64,000 nucleotides of DNA from NCBI GenBank assembly GCA_040751955.1, contig JBFMFY010000007.1, positions 1-64,000 on the forward strand. The letters are read 5' to 3'. The translations under genes were made by a program, and so were the position numbers. This document shows positions 27,812 through 36,900 of this stretch, piece by piece. Source of the DNA: SpSt-333 sp040751955 (GTDB lineage Bacteria > Bacteroidota > Ignavibacteria > UBA10030 > UBA8401). Under the pieces are notes generated by a model. It was not told the DNA's origin. It did no database searches and worked only from the letters and a program-made list of their open reading frames with translations. Numbering within the stretch: the first letter of the stretch is position 1; each line of letters begins with the position of its first letter.

Positions 27812-30055
27812 ATGAGAAATACAATACTGAAAATCTTTTGTGCTGCACTTGTTGTCTGTGGTGCACTGTTGGCGCAGTCCCCGGTGCAACTTCTTTCGCC
27901 GCCGACGGAAGCGAAGATCGATTCTATCATCAAACTGATGACGACAGAAGAGAAGCTGGGGCAATTGAACCAGATCGGCGGAACATGGTATGACACAAAA
28001 ACAGAACGGCTGAACGAAGAGCAGACCGAGCTCTTAAAAGCCGGGAGTATTGGATCGTTTCTCGGCATCAATGGCGCGGCTGAAACGGGAAGGATACAAC
28101 GAATTGCGATGGAAGAAACACGCATGAAGATTCCCGTGCTGTTCGGTGCGGACATCATTCATGGTTTCCGTACAATCACGCCGATACCTCTGGCTGAGGC
28201 AAGTTCGTGGAACCCGGAACTGGTTGAACGCTCTGCACGCATTGCTGCAATTGAAGGTGCATCTGCCGGTGTGCATTGGACGTACGCACCAATGGTGGAC
28301 ATTGCACGCGATCCGCGCTGGGGAAGAATTGCCGAAGGGTCCGGTGAAGATCCATATCTCGGCTCGGTAATGGCAGCGGCACGAGTGAAAGGATTTCAAG
28401 GAAAGAATCTTTTGGAATTCGGTTCTCTGCTTGCGTGTGCAAAACATTTTGCAGCATACGGCGGTGCAGAAGCAGGGCGGGATTACAATACGGTCGATAT
28501 GTCCGAACGAACATTGCGCGAAGTCTATCTTCCTCCGTACAAAGCAGCAATTGATGCAGGTGCATGGACACTCATGAGTGCGTTCAATGAAATCGGCGGC
28601 GTGCCGAGTTCCGGAAGTCACTGGCTGATGACAGATCTGCTGAGAAAAGAATGGGGATTCAAAGGATTGGTTGTGAGTGACTACACAGCGATCATGGAAT
28701 TGCTGAATCATCGTATTGCCAAAGATAGCACCGAAGCGGGGATTGTCGGGCTCTCCGCGGGAGTTGACATTGACATGGTGAGCAGAATTTATATCTATAA
28801 ACTTGCCGAAGCTGTCCGCACTGGAAAATTATCCGAAGAAATTGTCAACGAAGCGGTACGAAGAGTGCTGCGGGTGAAATTTGCATACGGTTTGTTTGAC
28901 AATCCGTACCGCAATGCGAATCCGGAGAAAGAAAAAGAGCTGCTGTTGCATAAGGATCATCGCGCTGTTGCGCGGGAGATGGCGCGGCAATCCATCGTGC
29001 TGTTGAAGAATGAACGCACGCTTCTTCCACTTGATAAAGCCACAAAAAAAATTGCACTCATCGGTCCATTGGCTGGAAACGAACATCGCCGCGATCTTGC
29101 CGGTGCATGGGCATGGGTTCAAAATCCTGACGATGTTGTTTCGGTTATCGAAGGTATTAAATCTAAAATTTCTCAAACGGCAAAAATATTGTATGATAAA
29201 GGATGCGAGATCGAATCCGATTCCGGTGCACGTATTTCACAGGCGGTAAAACTGGCGAAACAATCGGATGTCGTGATCGCGGTGTTGGGAGAGTCGCAGC
29301 ATGTGAGTGGCGAGGCGGCGAGCAAAACGAATCTTGATCTTCCGTCCATGCAAAAAGAATTGCTCAAAGCATTGCACAAAACGGGCAAACCGATCGTTCT
29401 TGTGGTGATGAACGGCCGTCCCCTCACGCTGCAATGGGAAGCAGACAACATCCCTGCAATTGTTGAAGCGTGGCATCTCGGTGTTGAAACAGGCAACGCA
29501 CTTGCCGACGTACTGTTTGGCGATTACAATCCGAGCGGCAAATTGCCGGTCACGTTTCCCCGAAGCGTCGGACAAATTCCGATCTACTATAACCACAAAA
29601 ACACCGGACGCCCGATGACAGCGAGTGACAAATACACATCCCGATATCTCGATTCGCCGAACTCGCCGTTGTATCCATTCGGGTACGGACTTTCGTACAC
29701 AACATTTGCGTACAGCAATCTGAAAGTTTCTTCTTCATCTATTAAAAAAAATCAAACCATCACTGTTTCCGTTGATGTGGAGAATACGGGAATACGGAGC
29801 GGCGATGAAGTCGTTCAATTATATATCCGTGATGATGTTGCAACAGTAACACGCCCGGTGAAAGAATTGAAAGGGTTCAAAAAAATCCCGTTGAATCCGG
29901 GTGAAAAGAAAACCGTCGAGTTTACGTTGACGCCGGACGATCTTTCGTTTTATAATCTTGAAATGAAAAAGGTTGTAGAGGCAGGTACATTTACTCTCTT
30001 CGCAGGCGGAAATTCTGAAGACTGCATCGAAACGAAGTTCGAGGTAACAGAATAA
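27812..30055 (+). CDS. GH3 beta-glucosidase, BglX-like
   Basis: The protein has 747 residues. The signal peptide ends at ALLAQ. The GH3 N-terminal barrel contains KHFAAYGGAEAGRDYN and the nucleophile in VVSDYTA (Asp290). The alpha/beta sandwich follows, and a fibronectin type III-like C-domain (SGDEVVQLYIRDDVA) closes it. The protein is expected to be periplasmic and to release glucose from oligosaccharides. Related Bacteroides enzymes in GH144 loci act on sophorose-type beta-1,2 links; specificity cannot be read from sequence. I moved the start to ATG 27812, which begins the signal peptide 10 bases after the esterase stop. Confidence 0.93.
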   Translation: MRNTILKIFCAALVVCGALLAQSPVQLLSPPTEAKIDSIIKLMTTEEKLGQLNQIGGTWYDTKTERLNEEQTELLKAGSIGSFLGINGAAETGRIQRIAMEETRMKIPVLFGADIIHGFRTITPIPLAEASSWNPELVERSARIAAIEGASAGVHWTYAPMVDIARDPRWGRIAEGSGEDPYLGSVMAAARVKGFQGKNLLEFGSLLACAKHFAAYGGAEAGRDYNTVDMSERTLREVYLPPYKAAIDAGAWTLMSAFNEIGGVPSSGSHWLMTDLLRKEWGFKGLVVSDYTAIMELLNHRIAKDSTEAGIVGLSAGVDIDMVSRIYIYKLAEAVRTGKLSEEIVNEAVRRVLRVKFAYGLFDNPYRNANPEKEKELLLHKDHRAVAREMARQSIVLLKNERTLLPLDKATKKIALIGPLAGNEHRRDLAGAWAWVQNPDDVVSVIEGIKSKISQTAKILYDKGCEIESDSGARISQAVKLAKQSDVVIAVLGESQHVSGEAASKTNLDLPSMQKELLKALHKTGKPIVLVVMNGRPLTLQWEADNIPAIVEAWHLGVETGNALADVLFGDYNPSGKLPVTFPRSVGQIPIYYNHKNTGRPMTASDKYTSRYLDSPNSPLYPFGYGLSYTTFAYSNLKVSSSSIKKNQTITVSVDVENTGIRSGDEVVQLYIRDDVATVTRPVKELKGFKKIPLNPGEKKTVEFTLTPDDLSFYNLEMKKVVEAGTFTLFAGGNSEDCIETKFEVTE

Positions 30056-30094
30056 TGTTTTAACACACAGGCACGATGTATCTAATTTTTTTCG

Positions 30095-31402
30095 TTGAAA
30101 AATAAAACTCTATATATAGCGCTTGCTCTCTTGTCCATAGTTACTCTTCGCTGCAACAGATCAACAGATGCCGTCACCGTCATCAAATTCTGGGGATTAG
30201 GAAACGAAGGTGAGATGGTTGTGCCGCTCATCAAAGAATTTGAGCGCCGGAATCCGACCATCAAAGTGGAGATGCAGCAGATACCGTGGACTGCCGCGCA
30301 TGAAAAATTGCTCACTGCGTACGCCGGAGAATCGACGCCGGATGTCGGTCAACTGGGAAATACCTGGCTGCCCGAATTCTCCGTCCTCAACTCGCTTGAG
30401 CCGCTTCATCCCTTTGCAAAAAATTCGGCATTTGTCGATCTCAACGATATTTTTCCAGGTGTGTTGAAAACGAATATTATTGATTCGGTTTTGTGCGGGA
30501 TTCCATGGTATGTTGATACGCGCGTGGTGTACTATCGTAAGGATGTGTTGAAACAGGCAGGCTTTGATGAGTTTCCTAAAACGTGGGATGAGGTGTTGAA
30601 AGCATCCGAAATCATTCAACGTCAGGCAAAAGCGAAGAATAAAATCTGCTACCCATTCTTCCTTCCGACCAATGAATGGGTCCCCGCGATCGCGCTCGGG
30701 ATGCAATCCGGCGGAAATTTCCTGAAGAACAAGAACTCGCAGGGAAATTTCAGCGGAGAACAATTCAGCAAAGCGTTCACATTGTTGAATGAATTTTACC
30801 GCAGGCAGTACTCGCCGTCGGGAATGCAGTTGATCACCAACCTGTACAATTCGATCTCCGACGGATTGATCACTATGTACATCACCGGTCCGTGGAATAT
30901 CGGGGAATTTACCAGGCGCATTCCCGCGCATCTGCAGGATGAATGGATGACCGCGCCGTTGCCGTCGATGGATTCGCAATTGCCCGGCACGTCGCTTCCG
31001 CTCGGCACCAGTCTCGTGATCTTCAAAAATAGCAAACATAAAGATGCTGCATGGAAGCTGATAGAATTTCTTTCCTCCGTTGAACAAACGGTTGAGTTCT
31101 ACAAAATTACCGGCAATCTGCCGCCGCGGCAGTCGGCGTGGAATGATTCATCGTTGTCAAACAATAAATACATCAAGGCGTTCTACCGGCAGTTGCAGCG
31201 CGTCGATCCGCTGCCGCAGATTCCCGAATGGGAACAGATTGTGATTCGGTTGCAAACGTATGTTGAATACATTGCGACAGGCACGATGACAGTTGAACAA
31301 GCGCTGAAACAATTTGACGGTGAAGTAGATGTGATGTTGGAGAAACGAAGGTGGTTGGTGGAAAAATCCTCCCCCTTACCCCCTCAGGGAGGGGGAAAAT
31401 AG
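30095..31402 (+). CDS. ABC transporter sugar-binding protein
   Basis: This 435-residue extracellular solute-binding protein of family 1 (MalE/UgpB class) has VIKFWGLGNEGEM, TPDVGQLGNTWLPEF, YVDTRVVYYRKD and PLGTSLVIFKNSKHKDAAWKLI. The N-terminus is hydrophobic with Cys20, but Arg precedes the Cys, so the lipobox is imperfect. The start is TTG. The last residues, SSPLPPQGGGK, and the stop codon come from the C-rich hairpin of the neighbouring DUF559 cassette, so the natural C-terminus has been replaced or extended. It belongs with the two permeases that follow the cassette. Confidence 0.9.
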   Translation: MKNKTLYIALALLSIVTLRCNRSTDAVTVIKFWGLGNEGEMVVPLIKEFERRNPTIKVEMQQIPWTAAHEKLLTAYAGESTPDVGQLGNTWLPEFSVLNSLEPLHPFAKNSAFVDLNDIFPGVLKTNIIDSVLCGIPWYVDTRVVYYRKDVLKQAGFDEFPKTWDEVLKASEIIQRQAKAKNKICYPFFLPTNEWVPAIALGMQSGGNFLKNKNSQGNFSGEQFSKAFTLLNEFYRRQYSPSGMQLITNLYNSISDGLITMYITGPWNIGEFTRRIPAHLQDEWMTAPLPSMDSQLPGTSLPLGTSLVIFKNSKHKDAAWKLIEFLSSVEQTVEFYKITGNLPPRQSAWNDSSLSNNKYIKAFYRQLQRVDPLPQIPEWEQIVIRLQTYVEYIATGTMTVEQALKQFDGEVDVMLEKRRWLVEKSSPLPPQGGGK

Positions 31403-31922
31403 TGGGAGGTTTTGCGGTGTGTAATGTTTTAGAAAAATGTTAAGTCTCATTTTTCCCCTCGTAGAGGGGGATTAAGGGGGAGGAGTTGTGAATCAGGAAA
31501 AAGCCGGGAAAGACAACCACTACGGATATAACAGCAGACTACAACCATTTGCGCGGGCGAACAGAAATGGGATGACGAAAGCCGAAGCATGTCTGTGGAA
31601 ATATGTTCTGCGTGCGGGAATGATGAAAGGGTACGGTTTTCGGCGCCAGCGTCCGGTGCTGAACTATATAGCAGATTTTATGTGCAAGGAATTGATGTTG
31701 ATAATTGAAGTCGACGGCTTCACGCATCAATTTGAAGAGACGATCAAGAAAGACAAGATCAGGCAACAGCGATTGGAAGAGGCAGGGTTTATTGTGTTGA
31801 GATTTACTGATGATAACGTGCTACATAGTATTGAAAACGTTCGTCAACAAATTTTGTTTACTGTTGAGACGATCGAAAAGCGAAGGGGAATTTCCTCCCC
31901 CGTACCCCCTCAAGGAGAGGGA
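31367..31922 (+). mobile_element. DUF559 endonuclease cassette between ABC importer genes
   Basis: C-rich/G-rich hairpins lie at 31367-31395 (CCCCCTTACCCCCTC then GGGAGGGGG), 31455-31485 (CCCCTCGTAGAGGGGG then AAGGGGGAGGAG) and 31892-31921 (CCTCCCCCGTACCCCCTC then GGAGAGGG). Between the second and third is one DUF559 gene. The insertion separates a sugar-binding protein from its permeases. The unit supplies the stop of the upstream gene, the ribosome-binding site of the DUF559 gene and a GGAGAGGG site just before the next start. Confidence 0.8.
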
Positions 31923-31925
31923 TAG
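31488..31925 (+). CDS. DUF559 (Vsr-like) endonuclease-domain protein
   Basis: The 145-residue protein belongs to the DUF559 family of the PD-(D/E)XK nuclease clan. Landmarks are TKAEACLW, FRRQ (51-54), IADF (Asp63), IIEVDG (Glu74, Asp76) and His80. The fold is that of very-short-patch repair endonucleases, which nick DNA. GTG 31488 lies two bases after GGAGGAG inside the hairpin repeat. The last residues, SSPVPPQGEG, are again repeat-encoded. It is clearly homologous to, but well diverged from, the domain inside the GH2 gene. Its position splits a transporter operon, pointing to mobility rather than a transport role. Confidence 0.85.
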   Translation: MNQEKAGKDNHYGYNSRLQPFARANRNGMTKAEACLWKYVLRAGMMKGYGFRRQRPVLNYIADFMCKELMLIIEVDGFTHQFEETIKKDKIRQQRLEEAGFIVLRFTDDNVLHSIENVRQQILFTVETIEKRRGISSPVPPQGEG

Positions 31926-32837
31926 TTGTTAGATCAATTTAAGTTTGTACCCATGTTCAACAACACCCGCACCGCCGCCGCATGGATCTTTCTCTCTCCC
32001 GCCATGGGAGTGATCGGAATATTTTTTGTTTTGCCCGTGCTCGCGGCATTCGTGCTCAGTTTTACCGACTTTGATATATACGCACTTGGCAATTGGGATT
32101 ATATTCGCTTTGTCGGATTTCAGAATTATGTCAGAATCATCGAAACGCCGCTCTTCTGGAAGGCACTGAAAAATACATTCTACTTTGTTCTGGTCGGCGG
32201 ACCGTTATCTGTTGCTGTTTCCCTCGGAACTGCGCTAATGTTGAATTCGAAACTCGCAAAGTTCAGGTCGCTGTACCGCACAATCTATTTTCTGCCTGTC
32301 GTTTCTAGTCTCATTGCAGTAGCGATCATCTGGCGTTACCTCTATCATCCTGCGCATGGCATTCTCAATTACCTTCTGTCGCAATTCGGCATTGCGCCGA
32401 TCGATTGGCTTGGCGATCCCGACATTGCAATGCCGGCAATCATTCTTATGGCGGTGTGGAAGAACTTCGGATACAACATGCTCATCTTCATTGCCGGTCT
32501 TCAAAATATTCCCGACGATCTGTATGAAGCGGCGCATCTGGACGGCGCAAGTTGGTGGCAGCAGTTCAAAGAGATCACGATACCAATGTTGAAGCCGACC
32601 ACCGTCTTTGTCGTGATGATCACGATCATCGGTTACTTTCAATTATTCGCCGAACCGTACGTGATGACGCAGGGGGGACCGTTGAATTCTACGACGAGCA
32701 TTGTGTTGTTGATGTATGAGCAAGGATTTCGCTGGTGGAGCATGGGGTATGCTGCTGCGATTGCATTTGTTCTGTTTGCCATAATTTTAGTCTTTACGGT
32801 TGTTCAAATGTTTCTGCAACGAAGCGTGCGACAGTAA
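31926..32837 (+). CDS. ABC sugar transporter permease, MalF-type
   Basis: This 303-residue inner-membrane protein with six predicted helices has the EAA loop EAAHLDGASWWQQFKEITIPML (about 199-220), through which it contacts the ATPase. It forms a heterodimer with the MalG-type permease downstream. No ATPase gene is in the window, so a shared MsmK/UgpC-type ATPase elsewhere is likely. TTG 31926 directly follows the DUF559 stop and has GGAGAGGG upstream; ATG 31953 gives the more usual N-terminus. The original start region was probably altered by the cassette. Confidence 0.92.
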   Translation: MLDQFKFVPMFNNTRTAAAWIFLSPAMGVIGIFFVLPVLAAFVLSFTDFDIYALGNWDYIRFVGFQNYVRIIETPLFWKALKNTFYFVLVGGPLSVAVSLGTALMLNSKLAKFRSLYRTIYFLPVVSSLIAVAIIWRYLYHPAHGILNYLLSQFGIAPIDWLGDPDIAMPAIILMAVWKNFGYNMLIFIAGLQNIPDDLYEAAHLDGASWWQQFKEITIPMLKPTTVFVVMITIIGYFQLFAEPYVMTQGGPLNSTTSIVLLMYEQGFRWWSMGYAAAIAFVLFAIILVFTVVQMFLQRSVRQ

Positions 32838-32842
32838 CAATT

Positions 32843-32924
32843 AAGTCATCCGATGAGTGTATTAAATTCTTATGATAAGTCTGGGAAATCGTGCGCATCA
32901 AAGTAGTGATTCATCGGATGACTT
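32843..32924. repeat. 82-bp element with 14-bp inverted ends between the permeases
   Basis: AAGTCATCCGATGA (32843-32856) and TCATCGGATGACTT (32911-32924) are perfect inverted repeats around 54 bases that look unremarkable. The ends are unlike those of the other repeat classes here. Confidence 0.75.
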
Positions 32925-32938
32925 CTTTCTAAAAACAA

Positions 32939-33760
32939 ATGAGTAAAAGAGCAACACAAATACTTCTCAACATCGGATTGCTGCTAATCGGGTTGACGAC
33001 GCTTGCACCCGTTCTCTGGATGGTGTCGGCATCATTGATGGCGTCCGGAGAAGCGGGAACATTTCCGCCGCCGATGCTGCCCAAACAGCCGACGATCGAA
33101 CATTATCTCGCATTGACCGAACGGCTGAATATGGGGAGATACTTCCTCAACAGTTTCATCATCGCAAGTGCAGCAACGCTCATTTCCACACTCTTGAATT
33201 CAATGGCGGGATTTGCTTTCGCTAAGTATCATTTCAAAGGAAGGGATAAATTATTCAACATGCTGCTTGGTGGTTTGGTCGTACCGGCGCAGGTAACAAT
33301 GCTGCCACTCTTTCTGATGTTGAAAACGATGGGATTCGTCAACACGTATGTGGGGGCGATTATTCCCGGCATGGCGAGCATCTTCGGAATATTTTTAATA
33401 CGACAATTTGTAATTGCAATTCCTGACAGTTTAATCGAAGCGGCGCGTATCGACGGCGGAAGCGAATTCAGAATTTACCGTACCGTTATTCTTCCGCTCT
33501 GTCGTCCTATTCTGTTTACACTCGCACTCTTTACATTCATGGGAACGTGGAATGACTTCATGTGGCCGCTGATCATCATGACCGATCAATCCAATTACAC
33601 GCTGCAGGTGGGACTTGCAAGTCTTATGGGTGAACACACGCTCGATCTCGAACTGATGATGGCGGGCTCGGTCATTACCATCATTCCCGTCCTTGCCTTG
33701 TTCCTTCTCTTCCAGCGCCACTATGTTCGCGGCATTATGGTGGGCGGGGTGAAAGAGTGA
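32939..33760 (+). CDS. ABC sugar transporter permease, MalG-type
   Basis: This is a 273-residue inner-membrane permease with six helices and the EAA motif EAARIDGGSEFRIYRTVILPL (about 163-183). It is the partner of the MalF-type permease. With the binding protein it completes a carbohydrate importer apart from the ATPase. The gene order binding protein-permease-permease is standard; the 101-base gap before it is taken up by an inverted-repeat element. Confidence 0.93.
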   Translation: MSKRATQILLNIGLLLIGLTTLAPVLWMVSASLMASGEAGTFPPPMLPKQPTIEHYLALTERLNMGRYFLNSFIIASAATLISTLLNSMAGFAFAKYHFKGRDKLFNMLLGGLVVPAQVTMLPLFLMLKTMGFVNTYVGAIIPGMASIFGIFLIRQFVIAIPDSLIEAARIDGGSEFRIYRTVILPLCRPILFTLALFTFMGTWNDFMWPLIIMTDQSNYTLQVGLASLMGEHTLDLELMMAGSVITIIPVLALFLLFQRHYVRGIMVGGVKE

Positions 33761-33782
33761 CATTCATTGTTTGCAACTCAAG

Positions 33783-33951
33783 TCCTCTCTGTGTGTTGGG
33801 AATGTGTGAAAGGGAGAGGGGATTGAGGGATGTGTAAAAAATTAAAAGAACAATAAAGACTGTTAACTGTATTGTAGTATTTCAAATTTGAAGGAATAAC
33901 ACACCCCTTGCGCCTCTCACCAACACTACAAGCCAATGCTGGAGAGGGGAA
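33783..33951. repeat. Pair of C-rich/G-rich repeats without an endonuclease gene
   Basis: Two short units, 33783-33832 (CCTCTCTGTGTG then GGGAGAGGGGATTGAGGG) and 33903-33951 (CCCCTTGCGCCTCTC then GGAGAGGGG), resemble the hairpins bounding the DUF559 cassettes, notably GAGGGGGATTAAGGGG at 31464. Only 70 A/T-rich bases lie between them. They could be empty sites or scars. The rest of the 217-base gap shows nothing. Confidence 0.55.
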
Positions 33952-33977
33952 TTTGAATCTTAAAAGAGATTGTTAGT

Positions 33978-36900
33978 ATGAAAAAATTTCTTCTCTCCTT
34001 GTCCATGGTGATTTCAATTCTCCATTCCCAATCATCCCGTACCTCGCTTCTTCTCGACGACTGCAACAGCGTAAAGTCTTGGACAACATTCCGATCCACC
34101 GGCGTTGAAGTAACACATCAGAACGATCTTGGGACACTGCGCTTTGATATCGAATTTCCGAAGGGTTCCGGTTATGGCGGTGTATTCAGGAATTTTAATT
34201 CACATCTGCCCGAGAATTACGATATCTCGTTCATGATGAAATCAACTGTTCCGGTCAATAACTTCGAAGTAAAAATCAGCAGCGACAGCGGTGGCGGTAC
34301 GATCTGGTGGGTGAACAATAAAAATTATACGTATCCGGCGGATTGGAAACGGATCGTAATAAAAAAACGCCATCTCAGTTTTGCATGGGGACCGAATTAT
34401 GCGGCGCATCCGTCGAAATTATCCCGATTGGAAATTGTTGTAACTGCAGGGACCGGAGGAAAGGGGAGTGTCTGGATCGACGATGTTACATTAACGACGC
34501 TGCCGGCATCGCCGAAAGAAATTCCGCTCCCCTCAGTTTCTGCATCATCCTTTATGGAGAAGAACAGCGAACCATCGAATGTGCTTCCGGGACGAAAAGG
34601 ATCTTGGATCAGTAAATCAAAGAAGAATGAATGGATCGAACTCGATCTGAAGTATGAAAAAGAATTCGGCGGAGTAAATCTTCTATGGGATCCTTCGCTG
34701 AAAGGATTATCGTACTCCATCCTTACGTCATTTGACCGGAAGAAATATGATACGATCTATTCCGTAACGAAGGGAAAATCGGGGAATGTTCACCACTTCC
34801 TTCCCGAATCTGAAGCACGGTATGCCCGTTTATTATTGAAAGGCAATGCGTCGAATCAACCGTTCAAACTTGAAGAATTTTCCGTCATCGCCAGCGAATC
34901 GCTCTCCACGCCGAATCATTTTTATGAACGGATTGCCGCCGCATCTCCGTCCGGATTTTACCCGCGCTACTTCTTAAAGCAGCAGCCGTACTGGACAGTC
35001 GTCGGCGTTCCTTCAGACACGCGCGAAGCGTTGTTCAATGAGGATGGCGTATTTGAAGTGGACAGGCAAAAATTTTCCATCGAACCGTTCATCGCACTCG
35101 ATCACAACAGGAATATTTTCCACTGGGCGAACGGAAAGAGTGAACAGTCTCTCGAGGAAAATTATCTCCCAATCCCAACGGTGACACGCACCTATGAAGA
35201 TGTTGAACTGCGAACCACCCTGCTGGCAGCGGGTGATGCGGGAAGTTCTGCGGTGATGGCGCGTTATGTTGTGAAGAACTCATCACCGAAAAATCAAAAA
35301 GGGTCGTTCTACATTTCGCTCCGACCATTCCAGGTAAACCCTACGTCGCAGTGGCTCAATTACGATGGAGGTTTTGCAAAGACAAATACAATTTCCATTG
35401 TTGGAAATCGTGCAACGGTTGATGATAAAACGGTGATCGTCTCCGGAATTCCGACCGCGTTCGGTGCATCGGCGATCGAACAAGGGGATATTACGGATTT
35501 CATTGCGCAGAATTCGATCCCACAATCTCCATTTGCAATGCAGTCACAAGGGATGACCTCCGGTGCGTTTCAATATTCATTCGATTTGAAACCGGGCGAT
35601 TCGCTTGTGGTGATTGCAGCAGTTCCCTTTACGCCGGAAGGAAACCGATGGACAAACGGATTGCCGACTGCTGACGAGTTCGAAAAAACATTTGCTGAAG
35701 TGAAATCATTCTGGAAGAAAACATTGAACACTGTCGAGTTCAATGTGCCGCCCGATGCACAGCGTCTTGTGAATATCATCCGCTCGAATCTTGCCTACAT
35801 CCTCATCAACAAAGACAAATTCGGATTCCAGCCCGGCTCCCGTTCGTACGAGCGATCGTGGATCCGCGACGGTTCGATGACCTCCGACGCGCTGTTGAAA
35901 CTCGGCATCACCGAAGAACCGAAGAAATATCTTGAATGGTACGCACCGTACCAATACGAAAGCGGCTCTGTTCCTTGTGTCGTCGATACGCGGGGTCCGG
36001 ACCCTGTGCCGGAACATGACAGTCACGGTCAGTTGATCTTCGCCTGCATGGAATATTTCAGATTTACGAACGATACTGCATTCCTCCGTGCCCGATGGAA
36101 TAATATTGCTGCAGCGGTCAGTTTTATTCAATCGCTCCGAGCGCAGCGGATGACGCCGGAATTCCGCGACGGGAACGACGAAAAGCAGGCATTCTACGGA
36201 TTGGTGACGGAATCCATCAGCCACGAAGGATATTCAGACAAAGCGATGCATTCGTACTGGGATAACTTTTTCGTGTTGAAAGGATTGAAGGACGCATCTG
36301 CCGCCGCTGCCGTGCTTGGCAAACAAAAAGAAGCACGCGAGTACGACTCACTGGCAAAAGCATTCCGCATTGATCTGTACAATTCCATTGCCCTGGCGAT
36401 GAAGAACAGGAAGATCGATTACATCCCCGGGTGCGTAGAAAAAGGAGATTTCGATGCGACATCAACATCGATTGCGCTCTTTCCAAACGGAGAAATGAAG
36501 TTCATTCCACAACCGGCATTCAACACAACATTTGATAAATATTTTGACTGGTTTGTTCAAAGAGCAGAAAACAAACTAACATGGGATGCATACACTCCAT
36601 ACGAAATTCGTAACGTTGGAACATTCATTTATCTCGGACAAAAAGAGCGTGCGCATTATGCGCTTGATTATTTTTTAAAAGACCAGCGTCCGCAGGGATG
36701 GAATCACTGGGCGGAAGTTGTTGCGAACGGATATCGCACGATGCGCTTCATCGGCGATATGCCGCATACATGGGTCGGTTCTGATTACATCAACGCCGTC
36801 CGTGCGATGTTTGTGTACGAAATTGATGATGACCACTCCATCGTGATGGGTGCGGGATTGAAAGAGGAGTGGGTGAAAAAAGGATTATCAATAAAAGGGT

